A stretch of DNA of 64,000 bases from Alterisphingorhabdus sp051668705 (GCF_051668705.1 NZ_CP196351.1:124001-188000), one strand, 5' to 3'; positions 1-9,436 are shown, counted from the first letter of the stretch. The notes: a model not told the origin generated them from the sequence alone. Made by a program: numbers and translations.

Positions 1-36
1 CTTGACGAAGCGCCATGACGCATTAACCGCATTGCT

Positions 37-1074
37 ATGCAATTTTTCTCTGACAATGCCGCGCCCGTCCATCCCAAGATCATGCAAGCGATTGCTGATG
101 CGGATAGTGTTGATGCGCCTTATGATGGCGATGCCTATTCACAGGCGCTTAATGCCGCTTTTGGTGAGGTTTTCGAGACCGAGGTGACGGTCATCTGGGT
201 CGCCACGGGCACAGCGGCTAATGCACTGGCGCTTGCGGCTATGTGCCCGCCGCATAAGGGCGTTATCTGCCACAAATTGGCGCATATTGAGCAGGATGAA
301 TGCGGCGCACCGGGATTTTATACCCATGGTGCAAAGCTGATGCTGGTCGAAGGGGAAGGGGCCAAAGTGGCACCCGATAGCGTGACCGAAGCACTGGCCG
401 CCATTCGTGATGATGTGCATCAGGTGCAGGCGGCGGCACTCTCCATCACCAATGCATCGGAATATGGCCTGACCTATTCAGCGCAAGAGACAAAGGCGCT
501 GGGCGATGTGTGCGCGGCGCATGGTCTGGGCTTCCATCTGGATGGTGCGCGCTTTGCCAATGCGGTGGTAAGCCAGCACAATCAAAGCGCCGCATCACCG
601 GCGGACCTGACATGGCGTGCCGGCGTTGATGCACTTAGCTTTGGCTGCGTTAAAAATGGCGGCATGAATGCTGAGGCACTGATTTTCTTTGGCGCGGCTC
701 GCGATTGGGCGCAGGATACACGCTATCGGCTAAAACGCGCCGGGCATCTTATGTCCAAGGGGCGCTATATGGCGGCGCAATTGCTGGCCATGCTGCGTGA
801 TGATCTGTGGCTCGACAATGCGCGGGCGAGCAATGCCGGGGCTGCACTTATCGCCAAAGCGGCAGGGCAACGCTTGCTCTATCCAGTGCATGGCAATGAA
901 GTGTTTTTGCAGCTTGGGCCGGGTGAAGCGGATGCACTGCGTGCGCAAGGCTTTGATTTTTATGATTGGGGCGTGGTGACGCAGCAAGCTGGCGGTCAGG
1001 CGCGTTTTGTGACCAGTTGGAACCAAGGTGAAGCCGCGGTGCGCCCGCTGGCCGATGCCATTGCAGCATTGTAA
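37..1074 (+). CDS. ltaE: low-specificity L-threonine aldolase family (PLP)
   Basis: A 345-residue fold-type I PLP enzyme of the threonine aldolase/beta-eliminating lyase family, which cleaves L-threonine or L-allo-threonine to glycine and acetaldehyde in the cytosol. The N-terminal FFSDNAAPVHP resembles the family's FxSDNxxxxxP opening. The segment FHLDGARFANA holds the Asp (D169) expected to contact the pyridine nitrogen, and SFGCVKNGGMNAEA contains the probable Schiff-base lysine K206. The length is normal. The next gene starts 12 nt after the stop, so the two may be co-transcribed. Substrate specificity cannot be read from the sequence. Confidence 0.88.
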   Translation: MQFFSDNAAPVHPKIMQAIADADSVDAPYDGDAYSQALNAAFGEVFETEVTVIWVATGTAANALALAAMCPPHKGVICHKLAHIEQDECGAPGFYTHGAKLMLVEGEGAKVAPDSVTEALAAIRDDVHQVQAAALSITNASEYGLTYSAQETKALGDVCAAHGLGFHLDGARFANAVVSQHNQSAASPADLTWRAGVDALSFGCVKNGGMNAEALIFFGAARDWAQDTRYRLKRAGHLMSKGRYMAAQLLAMLRDDLWLDNARASNAGAALIAKAAGQRLLYPVHGNEVFLQLGPGEADALRAQGFDFYDWGVVTQQAGGQARFVTSWNQGEAAVRPLADAIAAL

Positions 1075-1086
1075 AAAACCATTGTC

Positions 1087-2043
1087 ATGAGCACCAACCC
1101 ATCCCCGAGCACCGATGATCCGGGCCAGACGAGCTTTTGGCAGGCCTCGGTATTGATTCCGTTTTTGACTGTCTCCCTGATCTGGGGCGGCACATGGATT
1201 GTTATTAAAGACCAGCTTGGCGTGGTACCGGAGAGCTGGTCAGTCACCTATCGTTTTGCGCTGGCGGCATTGGCCATGTTTGTGTTGGCAAAGGCGCGTG
1301 GGCAAAAATTGGCGCTTGGCCGGGCCGGGCATGGCTGGGCCATGATGCTCGGCCTGTTTCAATTCGCGTGCAATTTCAACTTTGTGTACCGGGCGGAACT
1401 CTACATTACATCGGGGCTGGTTGCGGCGATGTTTGCGCTGCTGATCATCCCCAATGCCTTGCTGGGCGCATTGTTTTTGAAACAGCGGATTACGGGTCTT
1501 TTTTTAGGCGGTTCAATCATCGCCATTGTCGGCGTATCGGGCCTGTTCGCGCATGAATTTGCCCGTCTGCAGGGCGCGCCAGACACATTATGGCTGGGCA
1601 TAGCACTCACCGTGCTGGGTGTGCTGTCTGCCTCTATTGCCAATATCATGCAGGGGACGGAGCGGATGAAGGCTTGGCCCATGCTCTCCATGCTTGCTTG
1701 GGCCATGTTCTGGGGCGTGGTGTGCAATGCTGTGTTTGCATTGGTCAGCGCCGGACCGCCAGTGTTTGACATGCGGCTGGGCTATATGGCGGGCATTGGC
1801 TTTTTGGCACTGTTTGCTTCAGCGGTCACCTTCCCGCTATATTTCGGCCTGATCCGCAATATTGGCCCTGGCCGCGCGGCCTATGTCAGCACCATCGTGC
1901 CCGTGATTGCGATGATCTTCTCAACCATTTTTGAAGGCTATACATGGACGCCTTTGGCGATTGGCGGCGGATTTTTGGCGCTGGCGGGTCTGATAATCGC
2001 CATGCAGGCCCGTAAACCCAAAACCCCCCGCGTGGTTGGGTAG
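1087..2043 (+). CDS. EamA/DMT-family transporter
   Basis: A 318-residue inner-membrane protein with about ten hydrophobic helices arranged as two EamA repeats. The first repeat opens with LIWGGTWIVIKDQLG, a typical EamA start. The second half ends in a helix followed by a short basic tail (ARKPKTPRVVG). The family exports or imports small metabolites, often amino acids, purines or drug-like compounds, but the substrate is unknown here. It lies 12 nt downstream of ltaE in the same direction, so amino-acid related export is possible but only inferred. Confidence 0.87.
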   Translation: MSTNPSPSTDDPGQTSFWQASVLIPFLTVSLIWGGTWIVIKDQLGVVPESWSVTYRFALAALAMFVLAKARGQKLALGRAGHGWAMMLGLFQFACNFNFVYRAELYITSGLVAAMFALLIIPNALLGALFLKQRITGLFLGGSIIAIVGVSGLFAHEFARLQGAPDTLWLGIALTVLGVLSASIANIMQGTERMKAWPMLSMLAWAMFWGVVCNAVFALVSAGPPVFDMRLGYMAGIGFLALFASAVTFPLYFGLIRNIGPGRAAYVSTIVPVIAMIFSTIFEGYTWTPLAIGGGFLALAGLIIAMQARKPKTPRVVG

Positions 2044-2090
2044 ATGCCAAGCCCTCAAGTAGCGAAGCGGTAGGGCAGATAAAATTTTTT

Positions 2091-2165
2091 TGTTTTTCTC
2101 TCGCGGCCAGTGGCCTCCGAGGGGGCGGCCTAACGGCCGGCGCGCAGTCGCGCTTGCGAACCATT
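2091..2165 (-). repeat. GC-rich palindromic interspersed repeat, intergenic copy
   Basis: Read on the minus strand this stretch starts CAAGCGCGAC, continues GCGCGCCGG, then CCGCCCCCTCGG, and ends GAGAGAAAAA. The same blocks in the same order occur at 6385-6468 inside pgeF, about 4.3 kb away. The element is rich in self-complementary runs (GGCC..GGCC, CGCG). It sits between the convergent EamA and SDR genes, and I see nothing else in this 217-bp gap. It may be a REP/RPE-like repeat. Confidence 0.75.
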
Positions 2166-2260
2166 TGGTTCGTTGGGGATCATGACTTGACCCTATCGCC
2201 GTTATTTGCGTAGGTAAGCGTTGGCTTGGTCGGGTGCTTGCGCGGACTTTCGGGATGTCT

Positions 2261-3082
2261 TTATGCGGCCTTCCAGATAGCCTCTAAACCCTGTTTATAG
2301 GTGGGATATTGTGGCTGCCAGTTTAGCAGACGTTTGGCTTTGCCATTGGCTACGCGGCGGTTTTCGCTGTAAAATTTCCGCGCCATGGGGGAAAGCTCGG
2401 CTTGCTCGACCGTTTGCAATGGCGGCAGGGGTGCGCCCGATAATGCGCAGGCATATTCCAGCACCAGATTTTGCGCGCAGGGCAGATCGTCCGACAGGTT
2501 ATACGCGCCAGCAGGGCCGGTAAATCCAGCAATAATGCCGCTGGCAATATCGGCGACATGGCACCGGCTGAACACTTGGCCGGGCATATCAATGCGCCGC
2601 GCAACCCCTTTTTGCAGCCGTTCAAAAACACTGCGGCCAGGCCCATAAATGCCCGGCAGGCGAAAAACCCGCATATCGCTGCGCAGTTTCTGCCAATTTT
2701 CATCGGCCTCTGCCCGCGCTGTGCGCCGTCCCCCGCCAATGGGCGCGCTTTCATCCACCCATGCGCCCTTGGTGTCGCCATAAACGCCGGTGGCGGAGAT
2801 ATAACCGCTCCATGCAAGTTTTGCCTTAGCTATAGCCGCGCCATAATTGTCCAGCACTGGGTCTGCGCCCGTGTCCCGATCAGGCGGGACAGAAGAGAGG
2901 ATATGTGTTGCGCTATCAATCGCCGCCAGCACCGATTCGCGGTCCGCAAAGGCAAGATTATGCGCATCGCCACTGCGCCTAGTGCCGGTTACCTTCCATC
3001 CCTGCCCACGCAAAATATCGGCCAGATAACCCGCCGTATAGCCCATGCCGAAGATCAGCAGTGAATTGCCTGTATTGCTCAT
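2261..3082 (-). CDS. NAD(P)-binding SDR/epimerase-like protein (YeeZ-like)
   Basis: A 273-residue extended short-chain dehydrogenase/epimerase-like protein. The nucleotide-binding loop is the variant LLIFGMGYTAGYLA near the N-terminus. ISATGVYGD and RLPGIYGPGRS match conserved positions of the NAD-dependent epimerase family, as in YeeZ. The start at 3082 (MSNTGNSLLIFGMG) puts the Rossmann fold directly at the N-terminus. A start 36 nt upstream at 3118 would add residues that look non-native and would overlap the divergent pepN region. The substrate is unknown. The likely role is a cytosolic nucleotide-sugar or redox enzyme. Confidence 0.75.
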   Translation of the reverse strand: MSNTGNSLLIFGMGYTAGYLADILRGQGWKVTGTRRSGDAHNLAFADRESVLAAIDSATHILSSVPPDRDTGADPVLDNYGAAIAKAKLAWSGYISATGVYGDTKGAWVDESAPIGGGRRTARAEADENWQKLRSDMRVFRLPGIYGPGRSVFERLQKGVARRIDMPGQVFSRCHVADIASGIIAGFTGPAGAYNLSDDLPCAQNLVLEYACALSGAPLPPLQTVEQAELSPMARKFYSENRRVANGKAKRLLNWQPQYPTYKQGLEAIWKAA

Positions 3083-3177
3083 GGTTGCAGGCTTAGCCCA
3101 GCATGGACGCGCCCGCAATATGGCGAGAGAGCAATATCACTCTTGCCAGCAGCGCAGCCTATCGCCATGAAACATAT

Positions 3178-5805
3178 ATGGCAGATATTAGGCAACAAGA
3201 CATGACCGCAGATGCGGCAACCAACCCACAACAACCAGCGGTGATTTATCGTAAGGATTATGCGCCGCCCGGCTGGTATATTCCCAAGGTCGCGCTAGAA
3301 TTTATGCTGGGCCTGTCAGAAACAAAAGTGACCGCGCATCTGACGCTGCAGCGTAATGGCGATCATGACCGGCCCTTGGCGCTCGACGTTGATAATGTGC
3401 TGCCCGATAGCATTATGCAAAATGGCCAGCCGCTAACGTGGCGCGAAGAAGGTGGGCAGATCATTGTTGATGGCGCTGCCTCTGGCGCGGTGCTGACCAT
3501 TTATTGCACGGTGCAACCCGACCAGAACACCACATTGATGGGGCTATATGCGTCAAACGCGATGCTGTGCACCCAATGTGAGGCAGAGGGCTTTCGCCGG
3601 ATTATCCCCTTTGTCGATCGGCCGGATAATCTGTCAGTCTATACCGTGCGGATGCAGGGCGATAAGGCGGCCTTTCCGGTTTTGCTCAGCAATGGTGAAT
3701 TGACCGAAAGCGGCGATGCTGATGGTGACCAGCATTATGCGGTGTGGCATGATCCATGGCCAAAGCCCAGCTATCTGTTCGCGCTGGTCGCTGGCGATCT
3801 GGTAGCCAATAGAGACAGCTTCACCACCATGTCAGGCAAGCCGGTTGATCTGGCCATCTATACCCGCAGCGAAGAGGATAGCGCACGCACCGGCCATGCG
3901 ATGAAGGCGCTGAAAGACTCAATGCGTTGGGATGAACAGGTTTATGGCCGCGAATATGATCTGGGTGTGTTCAACATTGTTGCGGTCAGTGATTTTAACA
4001 TGGGCGCGATGGAAAATAAGGGCCTGAACGTCTTTAACACGCGCTACATATTGGCCGATCAAGACACCGCCAATGATGGTGATTTTGACGGTGTTGAAGG
4101 CGTGGTGGCGCATGAATATTTCCACAATTGGTCAGGCAATCGCGTCACTTGCCGTGACTGGTTTCAATTGTCGCTAAAAGAGGGTTTTACCGTCTTTCGT
4201 GATCAGAGCTTTTCAGCGGATATGAACAGCGCGCCAGTGAAGCGCATTGAAGATGTACGCATTTTGCGCGCCGCCCAATTCCCCGAAGATGCCGGGCCTT
4301 TGGCGCACCCCATCCGCCCCGACAGCTATATGGAAATCAGCAATTTCTATACCGCGACCGTGTATAATAAGGGCGCGGAAATCATCCGCATGATGGCGAC
4401 TCTGGCGGGGCCGGACAATTTCCGCAAAGGCACGGATCTCTATTTTGACCGACATGATGGTGAGGCTGCGACCTGTGAAGATTTTGTGGTCGCGATAGAG
4501 CAGGGTGCGGGGCTGGACCTGTCGCAATTTCGCTTGTGGTACAGCCAGGCCGGCACGCCGCAAATCACAACCAATCTATCTTTTGATGCGGACAGCGGCA
4601 CGGTGACGCTGACCCTGAAGCAAAGCCTGGCGCCGACACCGGGACAGACCGAGAAAAAGCCGATGGTCATCCCGCTTAAAACCGCGCTGATTGATGCGGA
4701 TAGCGGGACCAAAAGCCATGAAGATATATTGGTGCTCGATCAGGCGGAGCAGAGCTTCACCTTTACCGGTTTTACCGCAAAGCCAGTGCTCTCCATCAAT
4801 CGCGGTTTTTCTGCGCCAGTGACGGTGCACAGCCCATCCGATCCGGCGGCACTTGCGCATCTGGTGCGGCATGATGATGATAGCTTTGCGCGTTATGAAG
4901 CATTGCAAAAACTGCTGACCGAACGGATTTTGGCAGATGTTGCTGGCGCTTCGGACACGGCGATTGCTGATGCCGATCTGGTGGCTTTGTTCGGGGCGTT
5001 GCTGGCCGATGAGCGGCTGGAAGAAGCGATGCGCGCTGAATTGCTGACGCTGCCGAGTGAGAATTTTGTGACCGAGCAACAGGCGGTGATGCAGCCGCTA
5101 AAAGTCCATGCGGCGCGGCAGGCATTGCGCACATTGCTGGGCCAGACTTTGGCTGATGGCTGGCGCGCAATTTATAAGCGCATGGCCAGCGTTCCTTTCG
5201 CACTGAGCGGCGCAGCAAAGGGTGCGCGGCGGATGAAGGGCTTGGCACTGGCCTATCTGGTTGCGGGCGGCGCGGATGACGCAGCGCAGCTATGTTATGA
5301 CCAATTTGCAGCGGCCGATAATATGACAGACCGGCAATCCGCGCTCATGTCGCTTGCCAGTCTGGACGACCCGCTGCGTGAAAAAGCGCTCAGCGCATTT
5401 TATGATCGCTATCAGGGCAACGCGCTGGTTATCGACAAATGGTTTTCTATGCAGGCCTTGTCCACACATCCAGATTGTATGGCGCATATCACTGCGTTGC
5501 GCGGTCACCCTGATTTCACCTTGTCAAACCCCAATCGGGTGCGCGCGCTTTATGGCGCTTTGGCGGGTAATCCGGCCGTCTTTCACGATCCATCGGGGCA
5601 GGGCTATGCGATGCTGACCGATATGATTATCGCGCTGGATGCAACAAACCCCCAAACCGCGGCACGTTTCATTCCGCCATTGGGCCGTTGGCAGCGCTAT
5701 GATGACAAGCGCGGAGGGCAGATGCGCGCGGCGCTGGAGCGGATCAGGGCGGTTGATGGCCTGTCCAAAGATACAACAGAACAAGTGGTGAAAAGTCTTG
5801 GCTAA
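3178..5805 (+). CDS. pepN: aminopeptidase N (M1 zinc metallopeptidase)
   Basis: An 875-residue M1 aminopeptidase that removes N-terminal residues from cytosolic peptides. The substrate-binding GAMEN motif is at residues 276-280. The zinc site is HEYFH (H312, E313, H316) with the third ligand E335 in SLKEGF, the HExxH-x18-E spacing of the family. The length matches E. coli PepN (870). The start is uncertain: ATG at 3178 (MADIRQQD) and ATG at 3202 (MTADAATN) both give normal lengths and neither has a strong Shine-Dalgarno. An in-frame start at 3103 would add an unlikely extension. It is translationally coupled to pgeF by an 8-nt overlap. Confidence 0.95.
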   Translation: MADIRQQDMTADAATNPQQPAVIYRKDYAPPGWYIPKVALEFMLGLSETKVTAHLTLQRNGDHDRPLALDVDNVLPDSIMQNGQPLTWREEGGQIIVDGAASGAVLTIYCTVQPDQNTTLMGLYASNAMLCTQCEAEGFRRIIPFVDRPDNLSVYTVRMQGDKAAFPVLLSNGELTESGDADGDQHYAVWHDPWPKPSYLFALVAGDLVANRDSFTTMSGKPVDLAIYTRSEEDSARTGHAMKALKDSMRWDEQVYGREYDLGVFNIVAVSDFNMGAMENKGLNVFNTRYILADQDTANDGDFDGVEGVVAHEYFHNWSGNRVTCRDWFQLSLKEGFTVFRDQSFSADMNSAPVKRIEDVRILRAAQFPEDAGPLAHPIRPDSYMEISNFYTATVYNKGAEIIRMMATLAGPDNFRKGTDLYFDRHDGEAATCEDFVVAIEQGAGLDLSQFRLWYSQAGTPQITTNLSFDADSGTVTLTLKQSLAPTPGQTEKKPMVIPLKTALIDADSGTKSHEDILVLDQAEQSFTFTGFTAKPVLSINRGFSAPVTVHSPSDPAALAHLVRHDDDSFARYEALQKLLTERILADVAGASDTAIADADLVALFGALLADERLEEAMRAELLTLPSENFVTEQQAVMQPLKVHAARQALRTLLGQTLADGWRAIYKRMASVPFALSGAAKGARRMKGLALAYLVAGGADDAAQLCYDQFAAADNMTDRQSALMSLASLDDPLREKALSAFYDRYQGNALVIDKWFSMQALSTHPDCMAHITALRGHPDFTLSNPNRVRALYGALAGNPAVFHDPSGQGYAMLTDMIIALDATNPQTAARFIPPLGRWQRYDDKRGGQMRAALERIRAVDGLSKDTTEQVVKSLG

Positions 5806-6649
5806 ACTGCTCAATTGTGCGGCCTTTGATGGCATGGACCGTATCGCGCATGGCTTTACCACGCGCGCCGAAGATTTGGCCGATCTGGGCAATGTTGAGC
5901 TGGGCCGTGGCGGCGCAGTGGAGACGGCGCAGACCAATCGCGGCCTGTGGTCAGGCGCCATTTTGCCTGATGCGCCGCTCACCGGGCTTTACCAAATCCA
6001 TTCGGCCAAGGTGGTGACGGTTGATACCGTATGGGATGATGATAACCGGCCAGAGGCAGATGCCATGGTGACCAACAAAGCCGGCATATTGCTGGGCGTA
6101 TTGAGCGCGGATTGCGCGTCGATATTATTTGCTGATGATCAGGCGGGGGTTATTGGCGCAGCGCATGCCGGTTGGCGCGGCGCGCTGGCGGGCGTCACAG
6201 ATGCCACGTTGGATGCGATGGAGAAACTGGGCGCAAACCGGCTTCATATTGTCGCCTGTATCGGGCCATGCATCGCGCAGAAAAGCTATGAAGTTGATAG
6301 CGCTTTCATGCAGCAATTTCTGGATACCGATGAAGAGAATGAGCGGTTTTTCATGGCTGGAAAGCGTCACGAATTGGCGAATGCCGCAAGCGCGACCGCG
6401 CGCCGGGCGGATAGCCCGCCCCCTCGGGGGCCTGAGCCCGGGACGGGCGAAGTGCCGGGAGAGAAAAAATACCAATTCGATCTGGAAGGCTATATTGCGT
6501 CCCGCCTGTCAAAAGCCGGCTTGAGCTATATTTCCTGCATGGGTGAAGATACCTATGGCCAGAGCCATTTCTTTAGCCATCGCCGTGCCACGCATGAAGG
6601 CCGTGATGATGAAGGCCGGCATATGGGGGCGATAGGGATTGTTCGTTAG
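5798..6649 (+). CDS. pgeF: peptidoglycan editing factor, YfiH/laccase-domain family
   Basis: A 283-residue laccase-domain (DUF152) protein. In E. coli this family removes wrongly incorporated L-Ser from peptidoglycan precursors. Conserved blocks are YQIHSAKV, SADCASILFAD, GAAHAGWRGA, CIGPCI and the C-terminal FFSHRRATHEGRDDEGRHMG. The start is TTG at 5798, overlapping the end of pepN by 8 nt. The later ATG would remove family-like N-terminal residues. Residues about 197-224 (roughly SATARRADSPPPRGPEP and what follows) are a Pro/Arg/Gly-rich insertion encoded by a palindromic repeat placed between the conserved RFFMAGKR region and YQFDLEGY. The frame stays open, so the gene is probably functional. 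Confidence 0.88.
   Translation: MAKLLNCAAFDGMDRIAHGFTTRAEDLADLGNVELGRGGAVETAQTNRGLWSGAILPDAPLTGLYQIHSAKVVTVDTVWDDDNRPEADAMVTNKAGILLGVLSADCASILFADDQAGVIGAAHAGWRGALAGVTDATLDAMEKLGANRLHIVACIGPCIAQKSYEVDSAFMQQFLDTDEENERFFMAGKRHELANAASATARRADSPPPRGPEPGTGEVPGEKKYQFDLEGYIASRLSKAGLSYISCMGEDTYGQSHFFSHRRATHEGRDDEGRHMGAIGIVR
6385..6468 (+). repeat. palindromic repeat inserted in frame within pgeF
   Basis: A GC-rich segment of about 84 bp starting CAAGCGCGACCGCGCGCCGG. It contains the hairpin GGGCGG-ATAGC-CCGCCC followed by CCCCC-TC-GGGGG, and ends GGGAGAGAAAAAA. Apart from a one-base gap and an extra segment of about 15 bp, it aligns with the reverse complement of 2091-2165. Its size is a multiple of three within uncertainty and it contains no in-frame stop, so pgeF is extended by about 28 residues rather than broken. 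Confidence 0.75.
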
Positions 6650-6856
6650 AAACAATTTGCATCGGCATAAAAGTTTTTATTTTTTGCAGTAATGGCTTGT
6701 GCATTTTCTAAATATTTATAATAGTTGAAGTTGCCTAGATATTTTAGTTTATGCACTAATGATCAAAGCTTGCGTAAGTAATTATAAAAACCAGATATTT
6801 AAATACAACTACTATAATACATCTAAAATATTTTTATAAATTTAAAGATTTCTATT

Positions 6857-7615
6857 ATGCATATAAAAATTGTTAGATTACAGAGGGATAAGCTATTAAA
6901 GACAGGAAAAAAATGTACGTATTTTGGTAGTTTTAGCGTTGCATTATTGCCTCTAAGTCAAATCATTTCTCCTCCAGCAAGCACAATTTTTGATTATGGC
7001 CTGAGATATTCTGCGCTCGTTTTAATTTTATTCGCAGCCCTTACGTGGTTAGCAGCAAAAATTACCCCTCAACGTTATCCACGTCGTGATGAGCTTTGTA
7101 TACGTACCGCGCGAGAAGAAGAGCTTGAATACATACATAATTCATTAAAAAAATATACTGGGACTTTGTTAGCCCCAATATCTACACGGATCGATATTTT
7201 TAGGAAAAATCCTGATTGTTTTCGTATTATATACGAAATTGATCAAAGTAGGCATGGTATCTTAATTATTCTGCCTATTCGCAAAGATGCTTGGGAAAGT
7301 ATACAAGCTGGAAGAATGATTGGTCGAGATATCACGCCAAACCACATAGTAAAAAATTTTGAACAGGCGACGGCTCTCTATATATCTTTTGCAGAGGGCG
7401 ACGATTTCTCTTCTAAGGGATTTTTGTTAGAAATGCTACGTGACATAATAAAAAAATATGAATTGCCTATAGGGACTAGGCCTACAACTGCAGCATCTTT
7501 AAGGTTGGTGAAGAAATTAGGCTTCAAAAAGCTGAATGGGGATATGCCTACACTTAATGATTTTTGCAGTGCGCAATTTACAACCATTGATGAACATGCG
7601 AGTAGAGTAAATTAA
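6857..7615 (+). CDS. membrane-anchored GNAT-like protein, AT-rich
   Basis: A 252-residue protein I do not recognise as a named family. Residues about 23-67 form two hydrophobic segments (SVALLPLSQII and YSALVLILFAALTWLAA). The rest is soluble and looks like a GNAT acyltransferase fold: CIRTAREEELEYIHNS at the front and the classic C-terminal pattern SLRLVKKLGFKKLNGD. The acetyl-CoA loop is not clear. Base composition is far more AT-rich than all neighbours, as is the 207-bp upstream gap (6650-6856), which has many A/T runs and no gene I can see. Codon use (many AAA, TTA, ATA) points to recent acquisition. Confidence 0.6.
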   Translation: MHIKIVRLQRDKLLKTGKKCTYFGSFSVALLPLSQIISPPASTIFDYGLRYSALVLILFAALTWLAAKITPQRYPRRDELCIRTAREEELEYIHNSLKKYTGTLLAPISTRIDIFRKNPDCFRIIYEIDQSRHGILIILPIRKDAWESIQAGRMIGRDITPNHIVKNFEQATALYISFAEGDDFSSKGFLLEMLRDIIKKYELPIGTRPTTAASLRLVKKLGFKKLNGDMPTLNDFCSAQFTTIDEHASRVN

Positions 7616-7767
7616 GATTTGATATTCCAAAACAGACATACCGGCTTTTGTACTTTTTCCTTTCTGCTTTTATGAAAGCACGCAGGCCCGACCAAATAAC
7701 GTACTTGTTCAATCTCTTTATTAATCGGCACTAACACCGCGCCGATTTCGCGCTATAGTAGTGCGTG

Positions 7768-9219
7768 ATGACCAGTGAATCGCAAACCCCTCCTTCTTAT
7801 AAGACAGGGCGCAGCCGCGCAGAAAATATCGGCCTTATTGCCGGGCCAATTGCTTTCATAATGACATTATTGCTGCCTGCCCCTGCGGCCATGGCGGCGC
7901 CTGCATGGGCGATTGCGGGGCTAACCTTTTGGATGGCTGTCTGGTGGATGACACAGGCGGTGCCGCTGACCGCAACGGCCTTATTGCCCTTTTTGGTGGT
8001 GCCCTTGGTCGGGGTAATGGATGTGAATGCCATTGCATCAAAATATTATTCGCCGATTTTGTTTTTGATTTTGGGCGGTGCCTTTCTGGCATTGGCGATT
8101 GAGCGGACCGGCCTGCACCGGCGGCTGGCGCTGGCGATTATCCGCCGTGCCGGTGCAGGAAGCACACAGCTTATGCTCGCCTTCATGATCGCAACAGCCT
8201 TGCTGTCCATGCTGATTTCCAACACCTCCACCACGCTTATCATGGTGCCGATTGCTGTCGCGGTATTGGCGGCGGGCGGGGTAAAACCGGGCGAGACACA
8301 GGGTTTTGCCGGGGCCTTGCTGATGGGCATCGCCTTTTCCGCGTCGATTGGCGGGCTGGGCACTTTGGTTGGTTCGCCCACCAATGCCATCGCCGCCGGG
8401 TTGATCGCCGAAACATTGGATGAGCAGATCAGCTTTGCGCGCTGGGCGGCTTATGGCCTGCCAGTGGTGATATTGGGCGTTCCCGTCTGCGCTCTGATAT
8501 TGTCGCGGGTGCAGCAATTGTCGCGCGGCAGTTTCGATGTCGCCGCCGCACGTACCGCCATTGGCGGCAGCGGCGCATGGACCTTGCCGGAAAAACGCCT
8601 TGTGCCGGTCATCATATTGGTGGTTGCTGGCTGGCTGTTATTGCCGCTGGTCAAACCCTATGTTCCGCCCAAAGCATTGCATGATGGCAGCATTGCGATC
8701 ATTGGCGGCATTTTGCTGTTCATCCTGCCCGATGGCACTGGGCGGCGCTTGCTGAAATGGCAAGAGGCAGACCGCGCACCATGGGGCGTGATTATGATGT
8801 TTGGCGGCGGGTTGGCGCTCGCTGCTGCGATCATTGCCTCAGGCCTTGCCGATTGGCTGGGCGGAGCGTTGGAACCGCTTAAAGCCGTGCCATTAATTGT
8901 GGTTGCGGTGGCGCTGGTCGGGCTAGTGATATTGGTCACGGAATTTGCCAGCAATGTCGCCACCGCCAGCGGCATAATGCCCGTTGTCGCCAGCCTCATC
9001 CTTGCCATGGGCGTGGACCCGATGCTGCTCGCCATGCCTGCTGCATTGGCCGCCAGCTGGGGATTTATGCTGCCATCAGGGACGGGGCCAAATGCCATCG
9101 CCTGGGCCAGCAACCATATCGCCCTGCCCAAGATGTTGAAAGCCGGCTTTCTGCTCGATCTGGCCGGTATCCCACTCATGGTCGGCGCGGTGTGGCTGAT
9201 TGCAATGTTGGGCGTTTAG
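7768..9219 (+). CDS. DASS (SLC13) family sodium/dicarboxylate-type transporter
   Basis: A 483-residue polytopic inner-membrane protein of the divalent anion:sodium symporter family. ISNTSTTLIMVPIA matches the SNT signature of the first re-entrant loop. The second half repeats the pattern in EFASNVATASGIMPVV and LPSGTGPNAIAWAS. Substrates in the family are C4-dicarboxylates, citrate or sulfate, and the exact one cannot be told. The start is ATG at 7768, preceded in frame by a GTG at 7765. The 3' end abuts the first copy of the 13-bp direct repeat that brackets the helicase gene. Confidence 0.88.
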   Translation: MTSESQTPPSYKTGRSRAENIGLIAGPIAFIMTLLLPAPAAMAAPAWAIAGLTFWMAVWWMTQAVPLTATALLPFLVVPLVGVMDVNAIASKYYSPILFLILGGAFLALAIERTGLHRRLALAIIRRAGAGSTQLMLAFMIATALLSMLISNTSTTLIMVPIAVAVLAAGGVKPGETQGFAGALLMGIAFSASIGGLGTLVGSPTNAIAAGLIAETLDEQISFARWAAYGLPVVILGVPVCALILSRVQQLSRGSFDVAAARTAIGGSGAWTLPEKRLVPVIILVVAGWLLLPLVKPYVPPKALHDGSIAIIGGILLFILPDGTGRRLLKWQEADRAPWGVIMMFGGGLALAAAIIASGLADWLGGALEPLKAVPLIVVAVALVGLVILVTEFASNVATASGIMPVVASLILAMGVDPMLLAMPAALAASWGFMLPSGTGPNAIAWASNHIALPKMLKAGFLLDLAGIPLMVGAVWLIAMLGV

Positions 9220-9221
9220 CC

Positions 9222-9234
9222 GCCCTTCTTATCG
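9222..9234 (+). repeat. 13-bp direct repeat, left copy, flanking the helicase gene
   Basis: The sequence GCCCTTCTTATCG lies 2 nt after the DASS transporter stop. The identical 13-mer occurs at 12170-12182, just past the helicase gene. It may be a target-site duplication or attachment-like core. Confidence 0.6.
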
Positions 9235-9436
9235 ATAAACGATTTCCAAACAGGGATCAAAGAAAGTCGGCCGTACACTTTTTATCAGCAAAATTTTACG
9301 CACAACCCGCGCAAAAGCTATCTTGAATCGCATTTTGAATGGAAAGTGTGCCGAGTTTGTCACGAGCATCTATAATTGTAATTTGAGGTTGCTTACAAAT
9401 TGTGCATCATACAAGTTGCTTAGTGTTGGGACGGAA

